Assembly: GCA_017541035.1 (NCBI GenBank)
Contig: JAFXZW010000004.1
Location: 1 to 39,498, forward strand
Direction of reading: 5' to 3'
Length of the DNA: 39,498 bases
Source: Eubacterium sp.
Lineage (GTDB): Bacteria > Bacillota > Clostridia > Lachnospirales > Lachnospiraceae
Positions 26,450-35,087 of this stretch are shown one piece after another. The position numbers were made by a program, and so were the translations under genes. Every line of letters starts with the position of its first letter. The first letter of the stretch is position 1. The notes below the pieces were generated by a model. The model saw nothing but the letters and a program-made list of their open reading frames with translations, did not search any database and was not told the origin of the DNA.

Positions 26450-28080
26450 ACGAACGATATGGTAGAAAGAAAACCTTCAGCGGTTTTCTGATCCTTCTTA
26501 TGCTTCTTTTCTCCTTCGGAGGTTGTGGCAGGGCGGATAATATGAATGAGGAGCTGAATATGATGATCAGTGCTCCGCCGGTCACCATAGATCCCCAGAG
26601 AGTATCGGATGTGAGCTCGGGAAATATATCAGCCCTCGTTACCACAGGTCTTTATATGTACGATGAGAATAATGATCTGGTCCCCGGATTGGCTGAATCC
26701 TATGAAGTAAGTGACGACGGACTGACTGTGACTTATCATCTGCGGAAAGGGCTAAAGTGGAGTGACGGAAGCCCGCTGTCAGCGGAGGACTTTGTCTATG
26801 GCATACAGAGACTGGCGGATCCGGATACGAAGAGCAATGCGGTCTATATGATCACCGACTGCTGTGTAGTGAAAAATGCTCCGGAGGTATCAGTCGGACA
26901 ACTTCCGGTCAGTGAACTGGGCGTTTCGGCACCGGATCATTATACCTTTGTTCTGGAACTGGAGGTACCGTGCTCGTATCTGAATTCGCTTCTGGCCAAG
27001 CCGAATTTTGCTCCCTGCAGCAGGTCTTTTCAGGCGAATTGCGGGAGTGACTATGCTACCAGCCCCGGGATGATGCTTAGCAGCGGCCCTTTTGTCATTG
27101 ATCGTTATGAACCGCTGGCGACACAGATTCACCTGATCCCGAATCCTTATTATTTCAGGGAAGGATATCCCAAACTGAAGGGGATCAATCTTCAGGTGGT
27201 TTCTGATTTACAACAGTCGGCCATGTGTTACGATACGGGATTGCTTGATATCACCAGTATCGGAGGGGCGATCACGGATTATTATCTGGGTGATCCGAAC
27301 ATCAAGTCCTTCGATATGTCAAGCATTTTTTTCATCTATCTGAACCAGGGAGAATGCAAAGGACTGAAGAATAAGAATATCCGAAAGGCACTGGCAAAAT
27401 GCATTGACAGAGAGAGTATCTGCAAAAATGTTCTGAAGCTGGGCTCCAGCCCGCTGACACGTATGAGTCCTCCCGGATATTATGAGGAAGAAGACGGAAC
27501 GGATTTTTCCGGAGACCCGGATCTGTACCGGAAAGAAATGGGATATGAGCCTGAGCAGGCAAAGGAATACTGGCGGACGGGTATGGCAGATCTGGGTATC
27601 TCAGAACTGGAAATCGGACTTTCCTATCCACCGGCTATGTCCAATATTGCGGAAGTGATCAAAAATCAGACGGAAAAGAATCTGAAGGGACTTACGATCA
27701 CGCTGAAGCCGGTAACGGATAAAGAGTATGTGGATAAAGCGGCAAAAGGGGAAGGCTATGAAATGCTGATCGGCGGATGGGTAGCGGACTATGCTGACCC
27801 TTCGGCATTTCTCAGTCTCATGACAGTCTCACAGAGCGGCTTGATCTATAACAATCAGGAGTATGAGGATAAGATTAAGGAGAGTGCCGGGATCGTCGGA
27901 CAAAAGAAGGTGAGAGATCAGCAGCTTCATAACATAGAGCAGATGCTTATAGAGGATGCGGCGTGTATTCCGCTTTACTCCAAACAAAGTGTTTATCTTA
28001 TCCGCAAAGGAATTGAAGGCTTTCTGACGGCAAGTGACGGAACGGTTGTTTTGGCAGGAGCCACGAAGGAGGTGGAGTGA
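26446..28080 (+). CDS. Peptide-binding lipoprotein of the ABC transporter (SBP family 5, OppA-like)
   Basis: This 544-residue secreted lipoprotein captures peptides for the importer. The signal peptide ends in the lipobox FGGC (C27). Family-5 features are VTIDPQRVSDVSSG, LVPGLAESYEVSDDGLTVTYHLRKGLKWSDG (the family signature region) and, late in the sequence, MLIGGWVADYADPSAFL. GGAGGG lies before ATG 26446. It overlaps OppF by four bases and OppB by one, keeping all five transporter genes in one unit. Placing the binding protein third (D-F-A-B-C) differs from the common A-B-C-D-F order. Confidence 0.94.
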   Translation: MNERYGRKKTFSGFLILLMLLFSFGGCGRADNMNEELNMMISAPPVTIDPQRVSDVSSGNISALVTTGLYMYDENNDLVPGLAESYEVSDDGLTVTYHLRKGLKWSDGSPLSAEDFVYGIQRLADPDTKSNAVYMITDCCVVKNAPEVSVGQLPVSELGVSAPDHYTFVLELEVPCSYLNSLLAKPNFAPCSRSFQANCGSDYATSPGMMLSSGPFVIDRYEPLATQIHLIPNPYYFREGYPKLKGINLQVVSDLQQSAMCYDTGLLDITSIGGAITDYYLGDPNIKSFDMSSIFFIYLNQGECKGLKNKNIRKALAKCIDRESICKNVLKLGSSPLTRMSPPGYYEEEDGTDFSGDPDLYRKEMGYEPEQAKEYWRTGMADLGISELEIGLSYPPAMSNIAEVIKNQTEKNLKGLTITLKPVTDKEYVDKAAKGEGYEMLIGGWVADYADPSAFLSLMTVSQSGLIYNNQEYEDKIKESAGIVGQKKVRDQQLHNIEQMLIEDAACIPLYSKQSVYLIRKGIEGFLTASDGTVVLAGATKEVE

Positions 28081-29015
28081 TGGGACGTTATCTGGGAAAG
28101 CGGTTATTGATTTCAGTCATAACCCTTCTGGTCATCCTTCTTATTCTTTTCCTTCTGCTTCAGTTTATGCCCGGGTCACCCTTCAATGATCAGAAGCTTA
28201 CGGAGGAGCAGGTTGCTCTGCTGAATCAGAAATACGGACTGGATCAGCCTGTCATTGTCCGGTTTTTCCATTATATCTGGAATATGATGAGAGGAGATAT
28301 GGGAGTAAGCTACGCCATCTCCGTGGATACGCCGATCACGAAGCTGATCGCCACCCGTTTTCCGGTTACCCTGGAGATCGGCCTGGTCAGTATGATCATC
28401 GGAACGATTCTGGGAATCCTTCTGGGCCTGCTGGCAGCCTTCTTTAAGAATAAGATCCTGCGGTTTTTCTATCATTTTCTGACCTTGATCGGAATCGCCG
28501 TACCATCGTATCTGATGGCAATCTTCTTCTCATATTTTCTGGGCTTTAAAGCGGATTTTTTACCGCTGCTGTATGACTTCCGGTCTCCCTTTATATCCAG
28601 TTTTCTTCCGGTTATGTCCTTAAGCTTTGTGGTAATGGCCGTCATCGCACGGTTTACCAGGGCAGAGGCGGAGGAAGTGATGAAGTCGGATTATGTGCTT
28701 CTGGCATGTTGTCAGGGCCTTGGATACAGGACCATCCTCATCCGGTATATTCTTCGGAACTCACTGGTTCCGGTTGTCACGGTCATGGCCGGCCTTCTGG
28801 TGGGATTGCTGACGGGATCCCTTGTGATCGAGCAGATGTTCTCGATTCCGGGTATTGGCGGTCTCCTTACCCAGGCCATCAGCAGTAATGACTATAATGT
28901 GGTACTGGCGTTGTGTTTTATCTATTCGGCGCTTTTTATCGTTGTCAGGTTGATCCTGGATGTGGTTTATTGTGTGATCGATCCCAGAGTACGTTTGGGA
29001 AAGCATGCTTCGTAG
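28080..29015 (+). CDS. Peptide ABC transporter permease, OppB/DppB type
   Basis: This 311-residue membrane permease has six hydrophobic segments. The first helix starts just after MGRYLGKRLL; the family motif RFTRAEAEEVMKSDYVLLACCQGLGYRTILIRYILRNSLVPVV (EAA loop, contacting the ATPase) and VIEQMFSIPGIGGLL follow. AAGGAGGT lies six bases before ATG 28080, whose A is also the last base of the previous stop; GTG 28077 is a weaker alternative. It pairs with the OppC-type permease downstream. Confidence 0.94.
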   Translation: MGRYLGKRLLISVITLLVILLILFLLLQFMPGSPFNDQKLTEEQVALLNQKYGLDQPVIVRFFHYIWNMMRGDMGVSYAISVDTPITKLIATRFPVTLEIGLVSMIIGTILGILLGLLAAFFKNKILRFFYHFLTLIGIAVPSYLMAIFFSYFLGFKADFLPLLYDFRSPFISSFLPVMSLSFVVMAVIARFTRAEAEEVMKSDYVLLACCQGLGYRTILIRYILRNSLVPVVTVMAGLLVGLLTGSLVIEQMFSIPGIGGLLTQAISSNDYNVVLALCFIYSALFIVVRLILDVVYCVIDPRVRLGKHAS

Positions 29016-29031
29016 GAAGGAGGGGATGAAT

Positions 29032-30042
29032 ATGACAGAGCAGACGACATATGTTCCGCAGGAAGAAGATTTCGTCCTCGTCCCGAAGAAGGCGGAAAAT
29101 GATACCGCAGCAGAAGCGGTTACCGGAGTGAAGCATGAAGCCCTGAAACGCTTTTTTGCGCAGAAGTCCGCATGGGCAGGGATCATTATTCTCGGAATCC
29201 TGATCCTGATGGCCATCATCGGGCCCTATCTTTCGGGACATGGCTACGATGAACAGAATCTTGACAGGGCGAACCTGCCGCCGCGTATTCCGGGACTGGC
29301 TTCTATGGGGATCGCGGATGGTTCAAGGACACTCCGGGACGGCACGGTACAGAATAAGTATGAAGAACTGAATATCACGGATACCTATTACATTTTCGGA
29401 ACGGACAGTCTGGGAAGAGATATGTTTTCACGTTGCTTTATGGGTATCCGTATCTCTCTTCTGATTGCGGTCATTGCAACGGTCATCAATCTGGCCATCG
29501 GAATGAACTATGGTATGATCTCCGGTTATTTCGGAGGGATGCCCGATATCCTGATGCAGCGTGTAGTGGAAGTGATCGGAAGTATTCCGACTCTTGTGGT
29601 TGTAACGCTTATGATGCTGATCCTGCAGCCAGGTATGGGGTCTATCATCATAGCACTGATGATTTCAGGGTGGATCGACATGAGCGTTATTGCCCGCGCA
29701 GAGGTCATGCGGGTGAAGGAATATGAATTCATTCAGGCGGCACGGACCATAGGAGCAGGGCACGGTCACATCCTTTTCCGGGAGATTCTTCCGAATATTA
29801 CAGGGAAAATGGTGACGCAGATCATGCTCAGCATTCCCGCGGCTGTTTTTCTGGAAGCCTTCCTCAGCTTTGTCGGCCTGGGAATGCCTCCGGGAACCTG
29901 CTCGCTGGGAACAATGCTGACGGACGGATTTAAGAATGTGCTTCTTTATCCCTACCAGCTTTTCCCTGCGGCCATTGTGATGATCCTGATCATGATCGGA
30001 TGTTATCTGGTGGCAGGAAGCGTTAAGAAATCCAATGAGTAA
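29032..30042 (+). CDS. Peptide ABC transporter permease, OppC/DppC type
   Basis: This 336-residue second permease has an N-terminal cytoplasmic extension, helix one (about 48-68), an extracytoplasmic loop longer than usual (about 70-120), then FGTDSLGRDMFSRCFMGIRISL, the OppC family signature. The EAA loop is AEVMRVKEYEFIQAARTIGAGHGHILFREILPN. The tail VAGSVKKSNE lacks the GDGLRDxLDPR ending seen in most DppC proteins. AAGGAGGGG lies six bases before ATG 29032; ATG 29005 and 29026 in the same frame are badly placed. It closes the transporter unit. Confidence 0.93.
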   Translation: MTEQTTYVPQEEDFVLVPKKAENDTAAEAVTGVKHEALKRFFAQKSAWAGIIILGILILMAIIGPYLSGHGYDEQNLDRANLPPRIPGLASMGIADGSRTLRDGTVQNKYEELNITDTYYIFGTDSLGRDMFSRCFMGIRISLLIAVIATVINLAIGMNYGMISGYFGGMPDILMQRVVEVIGSIPTLVVVTLMMLILQPGMGSIIIALMISGWIDMSVIARAEVMRVKEYEFIQAARTIGAGHGHILFREILPNITGKMVTQIMLSIPAAVFLEAFLSFVGLGMPPGTCSLGTMLTDGFKNVLLYPYQLFPAAIVMILIMIGCYLVAGSVKKSNE

Positions 30043-30151
30043 ATTAATGATTTATTAATCTTCGGTCAAAGATTGTTTCATTTTCCTCTGATAAGATATG
30101 ACCTGTAAACAGGAGATACGGATAACGGTCCGGTTTCAAAGGAGGGAAAAA

Positions 30152-30718
30152 ATGAACGAATTCGATAAGGCTGATGTATTAAGAGAAAGAGCAAATGTAA
30201 GCTTTGAAGAGGCCAGAGATGCATTGAAGGCCTGCGGCGGAGATCTTCTTGATGCCTATGTATATCTGGAGAAGCTTGGACATATTAAAAACAGCGAAAG
30301 GAAAGATACTCCGGATCCGGTACCTGTTTCCGAAATGAGCAGTTACAGTCCGGCGCCAGCCTCTAAGCCGGAGGGACCGTCCTTCTGGTCCTGGCTGGGA
30401 CATACCCTGGGAACGCTGCTGAAGAAGAGTACCGAGAACTATCTGGTTATTTCTCACGAAGGCGTTGTAAAATTCAGAATGTCCATCCTTCTTCTGGCTA
30501 TTCTGTTCATGATCTTCCATGGCTTCATCTTGGTAGCCTTTGTAGTATCCCTGTTCTGCGGAGTGAAGTACAGCTTCGCCGGAAAGGATGATCTCTCCGG
30601 GGCAAACCGTGTGATGGAAACCGCAGGCAACCGCGCATCTGAGTGGTGGGGAAGCTATCGGTACAGTGATGCCGAGATCAATGATCTCTGCAGGAAGTAT
30701 GATGCAAAAGAAAAGTAA
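30152..30718 (+). CDS. UBA-like domain membrane protein (DUF4342-like)
   Basis: This 188-residue protein has an N-terminal UBA/TS-N-type three-helix domain (residues 1-45: DVLRERANVSFEEARDALKA then GGDLLDAYVYLEKLG), a proline/serine linker, a block FWSWLGHTLGTLLKKSTENY, a hydrophobic segment (about 110-140) and a charged tail. The UBA-like and following block resemble the DUF4342 family of Firmicutes, whose function is unknown. GGAGGG lies before ATG 30152. It has a terminator behind it and a 109-base gap before it, so it is probably transcribed alone. Confidence 0.75.
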   Translation: MNEFDKADVLRERANVSFEEARDALKACGGDLLDAYVYLEKLGHIKNSERKDTPDPVPVSEMSSYSPAPASKPEGPSFWSWLGHTLGTLLKKSTENYLVISHEGVVKFRMSILLLAILFMIFHGFILVAFVVSLFCGVKYSFAGKDDLSGANRVMETAGNRASEWWGSYRYSDAEINDLCRKYDAKEK

Positions 30719-30742
30719 TACGAAAACCTCATTTTAACCGAT

Positions 30743-30768
30743 AAGCCCGGCAGAATTGCCGGGCTTTT
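30743..30768 (+). terminator. Rho-independent terminator after the UBA-like gene
   Basis: AAGCCCGGCA (30743-30752) pairs with TGCCGGGCTT (30757-30766), loop GAAT, then further T and TATCTTT. Confidence 0.92.
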
Positions 30769-30792
30769 ATCTTTGATATTCAGCGAATTCCT

Positions 30793-30822
30793 TTGTGTTT
30801 CCCCGGAAGTTTATGCTATAAT
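30793..30822 (+). promoter_or_regulatory. Extended -10 promoter of the metalloprotease gene
   Basis: TGCTATAAT (30814-30822) is a perfect extended -10 element. A weak -35, TTGTGT (30793-30798), lies 18 bases upstream. The start would be near 30829, giving a leader of about 90 bases. Confidence 0.65.
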
Positions 30823-30921
30823 GATCCTACATATGCGTGCGAAACAGCACAGACAGAAATCGGGCCTTTCATAGAGATATCAGGATATGATAAACGTTGT
30901 CCGAATGGCAGGGAGAAGATT

Positions 30922-33123
30922 ATGAAGAAAAAGCTAACCGCATTGTTGCTATGTTGCGCGCTTGCGTGTACGACAGCCTGCGGCGGCAGCTCGGATAATA
31001 CCGGTAATGTTTCGGAGACGGTAACATCAGGAACCCTAACGGAAGAAAACAATCCGGAGGCTTCTGCGGAGATAACGGATTTAGAGGAGTCCGATGAAAA
31101 TGATCCGGAGGAAAAGCTGATATTTGATCTGATGGATTATGCAGATCCGGCTTCCTTTACCGGAGAAGGAATGAAGACCGCATTTATCAGAAATCCGGAA
31201 TTCGGAGAGAAGATTACGGATGCGGATATTGCCTCCATGGCAATCTATAACAATCTTGATCTGATGGGAGCAGAGGGTCCGATCGTTTTACAATATGCCA
31301 ATACACGCCCTACCGAGACAGGAATCACGTACTATACCTTTAATCAGGTGGATAATTACGTGCGGGTATACGGTTCCTCCGTTAAGCTGATCGCGGATAA
31401 GGAAGGAAATGCCATCGGGCTGGTCAGTGCCATCATACCGAACATCAATATCCCGAACGATCTTCAGCTTGGAGCAACGGCGGATGAGGCGGAAGTAATC
31501 GTAAAGGAAAGATTCAGATCACAGGGAATCTATATTATTCCCGGTGCTACAGAGGAAGTGCTGCTTCCTGCTGCCGAAGGCTATTCAACGATGTATTATG
31601 CCTGGGTAGTCTATTCGCGTAGCTCCGGCGGCAAAACGGATGCGGCCTTTACTGCACATTATGTATCGAAGGCCGGTAATTATCTGTACAGTCTGCCGGT
31701 ATCGGATCCGAGATCCATGGATGCAGCGAAAGGGAGTGTGGCAGCCTTTGCTTTTGACGGAGGGAAAGAGGGGGTGCTTAATACGACCCTTTCCTACAGC
31801 GATGGGAGTGCGGTGGAGGTTTCTCTGCCGGTCATGATCGACAGGGAAACGGGTCAGACCCTGCTGGCCGATCCCGAGAGGAAGATCCTTTGCGCGGATT
31901 ATGCTGACTTTATGAATCATGATACGCTGACTCCTGTAAAATGCGGAGAGAATGATCCCCTGGTCAACAGCCAGCTCATGGATTATTATCATTTCATTCT
32001 GGTTTATGATTTTTTTGAAGAGATAGGCTGGACAGGACCGGATGGAGAAGGGACCCCTTCCCTGCTCCTTATGAATATGGTGGATGAAAATGGTGAGCCT
32101 GAAGATAATGCATATTATCAGGGGGCTTTAAGAGGCTTCCAGGTCTTTAATTTCAGCGATATCAATGACTACGGAGAGACACTTGATGTCATGGCTCATG
32201 AGTTTACGCATTGCTTCACGTCGACCGTCATGACAGAGAATATTTACCTGAACGATGCGGGAGCGATCAATGAGGGCATGAGTGATATTATCGGAAATCT
32301 TGTTGATATCATGATCAACGGGTACACGGATGATACCTGGTTGATCGGTGACCCTTCCAATATTCACAGATCCATGAGTGATCCCCATAGATATGAACAG
32401 CCTGAATATGTGGGAGACCGGTTCTATCAGCCTGCCGTTCCGGCAGGATCGGACAGTAATGATAACGGAGGCGTTCATATCAATTCCTCACTGTTGAATC
32501 AGCTCTCCTGGTATCTTGACAGGGCCGGAATGGAACCTTCGGATCAGATTTATTTCTGGATGAATGTAGCTCTGGCAATGACTCCCTATACGGATTATCC
32601 GCAGATGGCGGTCCTTTTGCCTTGGGTTTTGGAGACTTCGGGTTACCCGCAGTATATTTCAGCCTTGGAGGACGCAATACAAAAAACCAGGATCGGCCTG
32701 GGAGAGGATCCTCAGGATGTACCCGAAGGCTGCGGCAAGGTGCGCTTTATTTATGAGTTTAATGAACTTCAGAATTACGAGATACAGGCTGCTTTCGTTC
32801 ATCTGGATGAAGATGAGGATAGCATCATAACCTGGCCGTCAGCCGCGACAAACTGGGTTTCTGCGGCAATACCTCCCGGGGTATATGCAGTCACTCTCAT
32901 ATTCACAAAATATGCGGATAATGTGGAAACAGATGCGGAGCCGGGTGAGGAAGAGGAGGATATTATAGCTCTTTATACGGAGAATGGCTGGACGATGTTC
33001 GGAGATGACGAATTTGAACAAACGCTTCAGGAATATGCTGCCGTAATACCTGTTAAAGTAGAGGAAGGAAGGGTACTGAATCTTGAAACGGAGACTCTGG
33101 CATCGCTGATTGAAGAACGGTAA
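30922..33123 (+). CDS. Thermolysin-like (M4) metalloprotease lipoprotein
   Basis: This 733-residue surface protein has a type II signal peptide with lipobox TTAC (C20). An acidic stretch and a pro-domain-like region precede the catalytic part. Zinc ligands are in HEFTH (426-430) and NEGMSD (E451), a spacing close to thermolysin. DNGGVHINSSLLNQ supplies the equivalent of thermolysin His231 (H519). The last 200 residues form a beta-rich domain of unknown role. The large pro-part suggests autoprocessing, but whether the mature enzyme stays lipid-anchored is unknown. ATG 30922 follows GGGAGAAG; in-frame codons further upstream overlap the promoter. Confidence 0.9.
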   Translation: MKKKLTALLLCCALACTTACGGSSDNTGNVSETVTSGTLTEENNPEASAEITDLEESDENDPEEKLIFDLMDYADPASFTGEGMKTAFIRNPEFGEKITDADIASMAIYNNLDLMGAEGPIVLQYANTRPTETGITYYTFNQVDNYVRVYGSSVKLIADKEGNAIGLVSAIIPNINIPNDLQLGATADEAEVIVKERFRSQGIYIIPGATEEVLLPAAEGYSTMYYAWVVYSRSSGGKTDAAFTAHYVSKAGNYLYSLPVSDPRSMDAAKGSVAAFAFDGGKEGVLNTTLSYSDGSAVEVSLPVMIDRETGQTLLADPERKILCADYADFMNHDTLTPVKCGENDPLVNSQLMDYYHFILVYDFFEEIGWTGPDGEGTPSLLLMNMVDENGEPEDNAYYQGALRGFQVFNFSDINDYGETLDVMAHEFTHCFTSTVMTENIYLNDAGAINEGMSDIIGNLVDIMINGYTDDTWLIGDPSNIHRSMSDPHRYEQPEYVGDRFYQPAVPAGSDSNDNGGVHINSSLLNQLSWYLDRAGMEPSDQIYFWMNVALAMTPYTDYPQMAVLLPWVLETSGYPQYISALEDAIQKTRIGLGEDPQDVPEGCGKVRFIYEFNELQNYEIQAAFVHLDEDEDSIITWPSAATNWVSAAIPPGVYAVTLIFTKYADNVETDAEPGEEEEDIIALYTENGWTMFGDDEFEQTLQEYAAVIPVKVEEGRVLNLETETLASLIEER

Positions 33124-33209
33124 TATACCAATATGCCTTTCATTGTTGAAAAAGAAATTGCACATTTGTACGCCGTCTGAATGACGTAAATAAAGAGTTT
33201 GATCTCGGT

Positions 33210-34274
33210 GTGGATACCAACGGACTGATGGCGGGGAAAGCCTGGGTAAACGAAAAGGCGAAGAATGTCGAGAATAAAGGCGCTGAGAAGAAAGATCCGG
33301 AGCATGACGGTAAGAAAGTCTTCATGAAGGAGATCGAACCGGAGCCGCAGCCGGAAAGAACCCCGGCAGAATCCAGATCGATCTACACCCGGGCCATGAC
33401 AGATATGCATAATACCAATGTAATGGCCATCTATGCAAGACAGTGCCTCGGAAATCTGGAATATGTAAAGGCGAAGGATATCGGCGCAGCAGCGGATGAC
33501 CAATATAAAGATCTGGAGGAGAAACTCAGTGCGGTTGCAGCCCTTTCGGATGAGTCCAACCCCCGGGAATCCAAGGAAAAGATTGACGACATGCTGTCTG
33601 CAGTCCATAACTATATCTCGGATAACTCACATGCCGATAATGCGACGCTGAAAACCATATGCCTGAATCTGAAGAGCTTCCGGAAGGCCGCAAGAGCATA
33701 CTATCAGGAGAATGATATACAGACAGAGGAAGATAAGACCTATAAGCAGATCCTGGAGGATGAATATCCCAACATGATGAGGGGGGTATCCGAAAATGAG
33801 AAGCGGAGATTCAGCATCGAGGCCGAGAAGCAGAGAGAGAATATCCGAAAACTGCTGAAGAAGGTGAGAGAGAATTACAGGGAGCTGCAGAATTGCAACC
33901 CGCATGGCGTGACGAATTCCGCACAGTTTAACCGGATGTTTGCCGCCGTTGAAAGGGCAAATAATCTGACGGAGAATTCCACCATGATGGAGATAAGAAA
34001 AGCCATCAGCGATGTTCATGCTACGGCCTCCATCTACAACGACAAGATCAATGCCCAGGGAATGTTCGGAGGACAGCTGATCGTCGGAAAGAAGAAGGGG
34101 TATTACAGACGCCAGGCGGCGATGAATCTGAAGAATGTCTCGATAGATTTGCTGTTTCGCATGGATGATATGACTGACCCCTATCGAAGCCTGACCGATC
34201 AGATCACGCATCCGACAGTACATAAGGGTAATAAGCAGAAGAATACACATCCGGAGCTGAAGATCGGGAAATAA
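33210..34274 (+). CDS. Unrecognised helical, charged protein; probably 5' frameshifted
   Basis: I do not recognise this family. From GTG 33210 the frame gives 354 residues, strongly charged, helix-rich and without a signal peptide or membrane segment. A short E/P stretch (EIEPEPQPERTPAESRS) separates an N-terminal part from a helical body (from about residue 55), with ENEKRRFSIEAEKQRENIRK as a likely coiled coil. GTG 33210 has no ribosome site, and the frame stays open back to 33150. In another frame an ATG at 33133 gives MPFIVEKEIAHLYA before a stop. Adding one C near 33173 would join both into AHLYARLNDVNKEFDLGVD, a natural-looking sequence. The gene may be disrupted or may hold a sequencing error. 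It lies 86 bases after the metalloprotease. Confidence 0.6.
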   Translation: MDTNGLMAGKAWVNEKAKNVENKGAEKKDPEHDGKKVFMKEIEPEPQPERTPAESRSIYTRAMTDMHNTNVMAIYARQCLGNLEYVKAKDIGAAADDQYKDLEEKLSAVAALSDESNPRESKEKIDDMLSAVHNYISDNSHADNATLKTICLNLKSFRKAARAYYQENDIQTEEDKTYKQILEDEYPNMMRGVSENEKRRFSIEAEKQRENIRKLLKKVRENYRELQNCNPHGVTNSAQFNRMFAAVERANNLTENSTMMEIRKAISDVHATASIYNDKINAQGMFGGQLIVGKKKGYYRRQAAMNLKNVSIDLLFRMDDMTDPYRSLTDQITHPTVHKGNKQKNTHPELKIGK

Positions 34275-34313
34275 GGTTTAAGTCCCGGGACTATTTGAGC
34301 GGATTCTCCTTTG

Positions 34314-34348
34314 TTGAAATGAACCGGTTTTTATGATAACATAAAAAC
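34314..34348 (+). promoter_or_regulatory. Possible cmk promoter overlapped by an AT-rich dyad
   Basis: TTGAAA (34314-34319), a 17-base spacer, and TAACAT (34337-34342) form a moderate promoter. GTTTTTATG (34327-34335) and CATAAAAAC (34340-34348) are a perfect nine-base inverted repeat across the -10 region, which could be an operator. Confidence 0.35.
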
Positions 34349-34421
34349 GTTATGCAGGGTTCAGTTCTTCTGTATATGATTTACGGGAAGAAGGGAATTC
34401 GGGAAAGGAGTATTGGGGTAA

Positions 34422-35084
34422 ATGAACATTGCGATCGACGGCCCCGCAGGGGCCGGTAAAAGTACCATAGCAAGACTTGCAGCAAAGCGACTGGGATTTC
34501 TTTACGTGGATACCGGTGCCATGTATCGTGCCATAGCGCTCTACCTTCTGGATACGAAGACGGACATTTCCGACAGGGAGAAGCTGAAAAAGGCACTTTC
34601 CTATATCCGTATCGATATTGCCTATGAAAAGGACGTGCAGCATGTGTTCCTGAATCTCCAGGACGTATCTGTAGAGATCCGCAGTGAGAAGGTGGGAAAT
34701 ATGGCCTCTAAGACCGCAGCGCTTCCGGAGGTAAGGGAGAAGCTGCTGGATCTTCAGAGAGATATTGCCGCGAAAAATGATGTGCTGATGGACGGGCGGG
34801 ATATCGGAACAAATATCCTTCCGAATGCGGAACTGAAGATATACCTGACCGCTTCCGTGGAAGTACGGGCAAAGAGAAGATATGATGAACTGATCCAGAT
34901 GGGCGGAAAACCGAAGCTGGATGTGATCACAAAGGATATCGAGCAGAGAGACTTTCAGGATATGAACCGCGAGATCGCACCTCTTCGTCAGGCTGAGGAT
35001 GCCGTATTGGTGGATTCCTCGGATATGACGATCGAAGAAGTCGTGAATCGTATCGTACAGCTGGCCGGGGAGAGAAGAGGTTGA
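34422..35084 (+). CDS. cmk: Cytidylate kinase
   Basis: This 220-residue cytosolic kinase phosphorylates CMP and dCMP with ATP. The P-loop is GPAGAGKST (7-15), followed by YVDTGAMYRAIALYL (nucleotide-binding), MDGRDIGTNILPNAELKIYLTAS and the lid region RAKRRYDELIQMG. Length is typical of the short bacterial form. GGGGT and a more distant AAAGGAG precede ATG 34422. ispH starts three bases after its stop; the cmk-ispH-S1 order is common in Clostridia. Confidence 0.96.
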   Translation: MNIAIDGPAGAGKSTIARLAAKRLGFLYVDTGAMYRAIALYLLDTKTDISDREKLKKALSYIRIDIAYEKDVQHVFLNLQDVSVEIRSEKVGNMASKTAALPEVREKLLDLQRDIAAKNDVLMDGRDIGTNILPNAELKIYLTASVEVRAKRRYDELIQMGGKPKLDVITKDIEQRDFQDMNREIAPLRQAEDAVLVDSSDMTIEEVVNRIVQLAGERRG

Positions 35085-35087
35085 CAG

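Noticed and set aside
30073-30102. Promoter TTGTTT-18-TATGAC before the UBA-like gene
   Set aside because: Both elements match weakly and the spacing is not ideal, so I did not list it as a feature.
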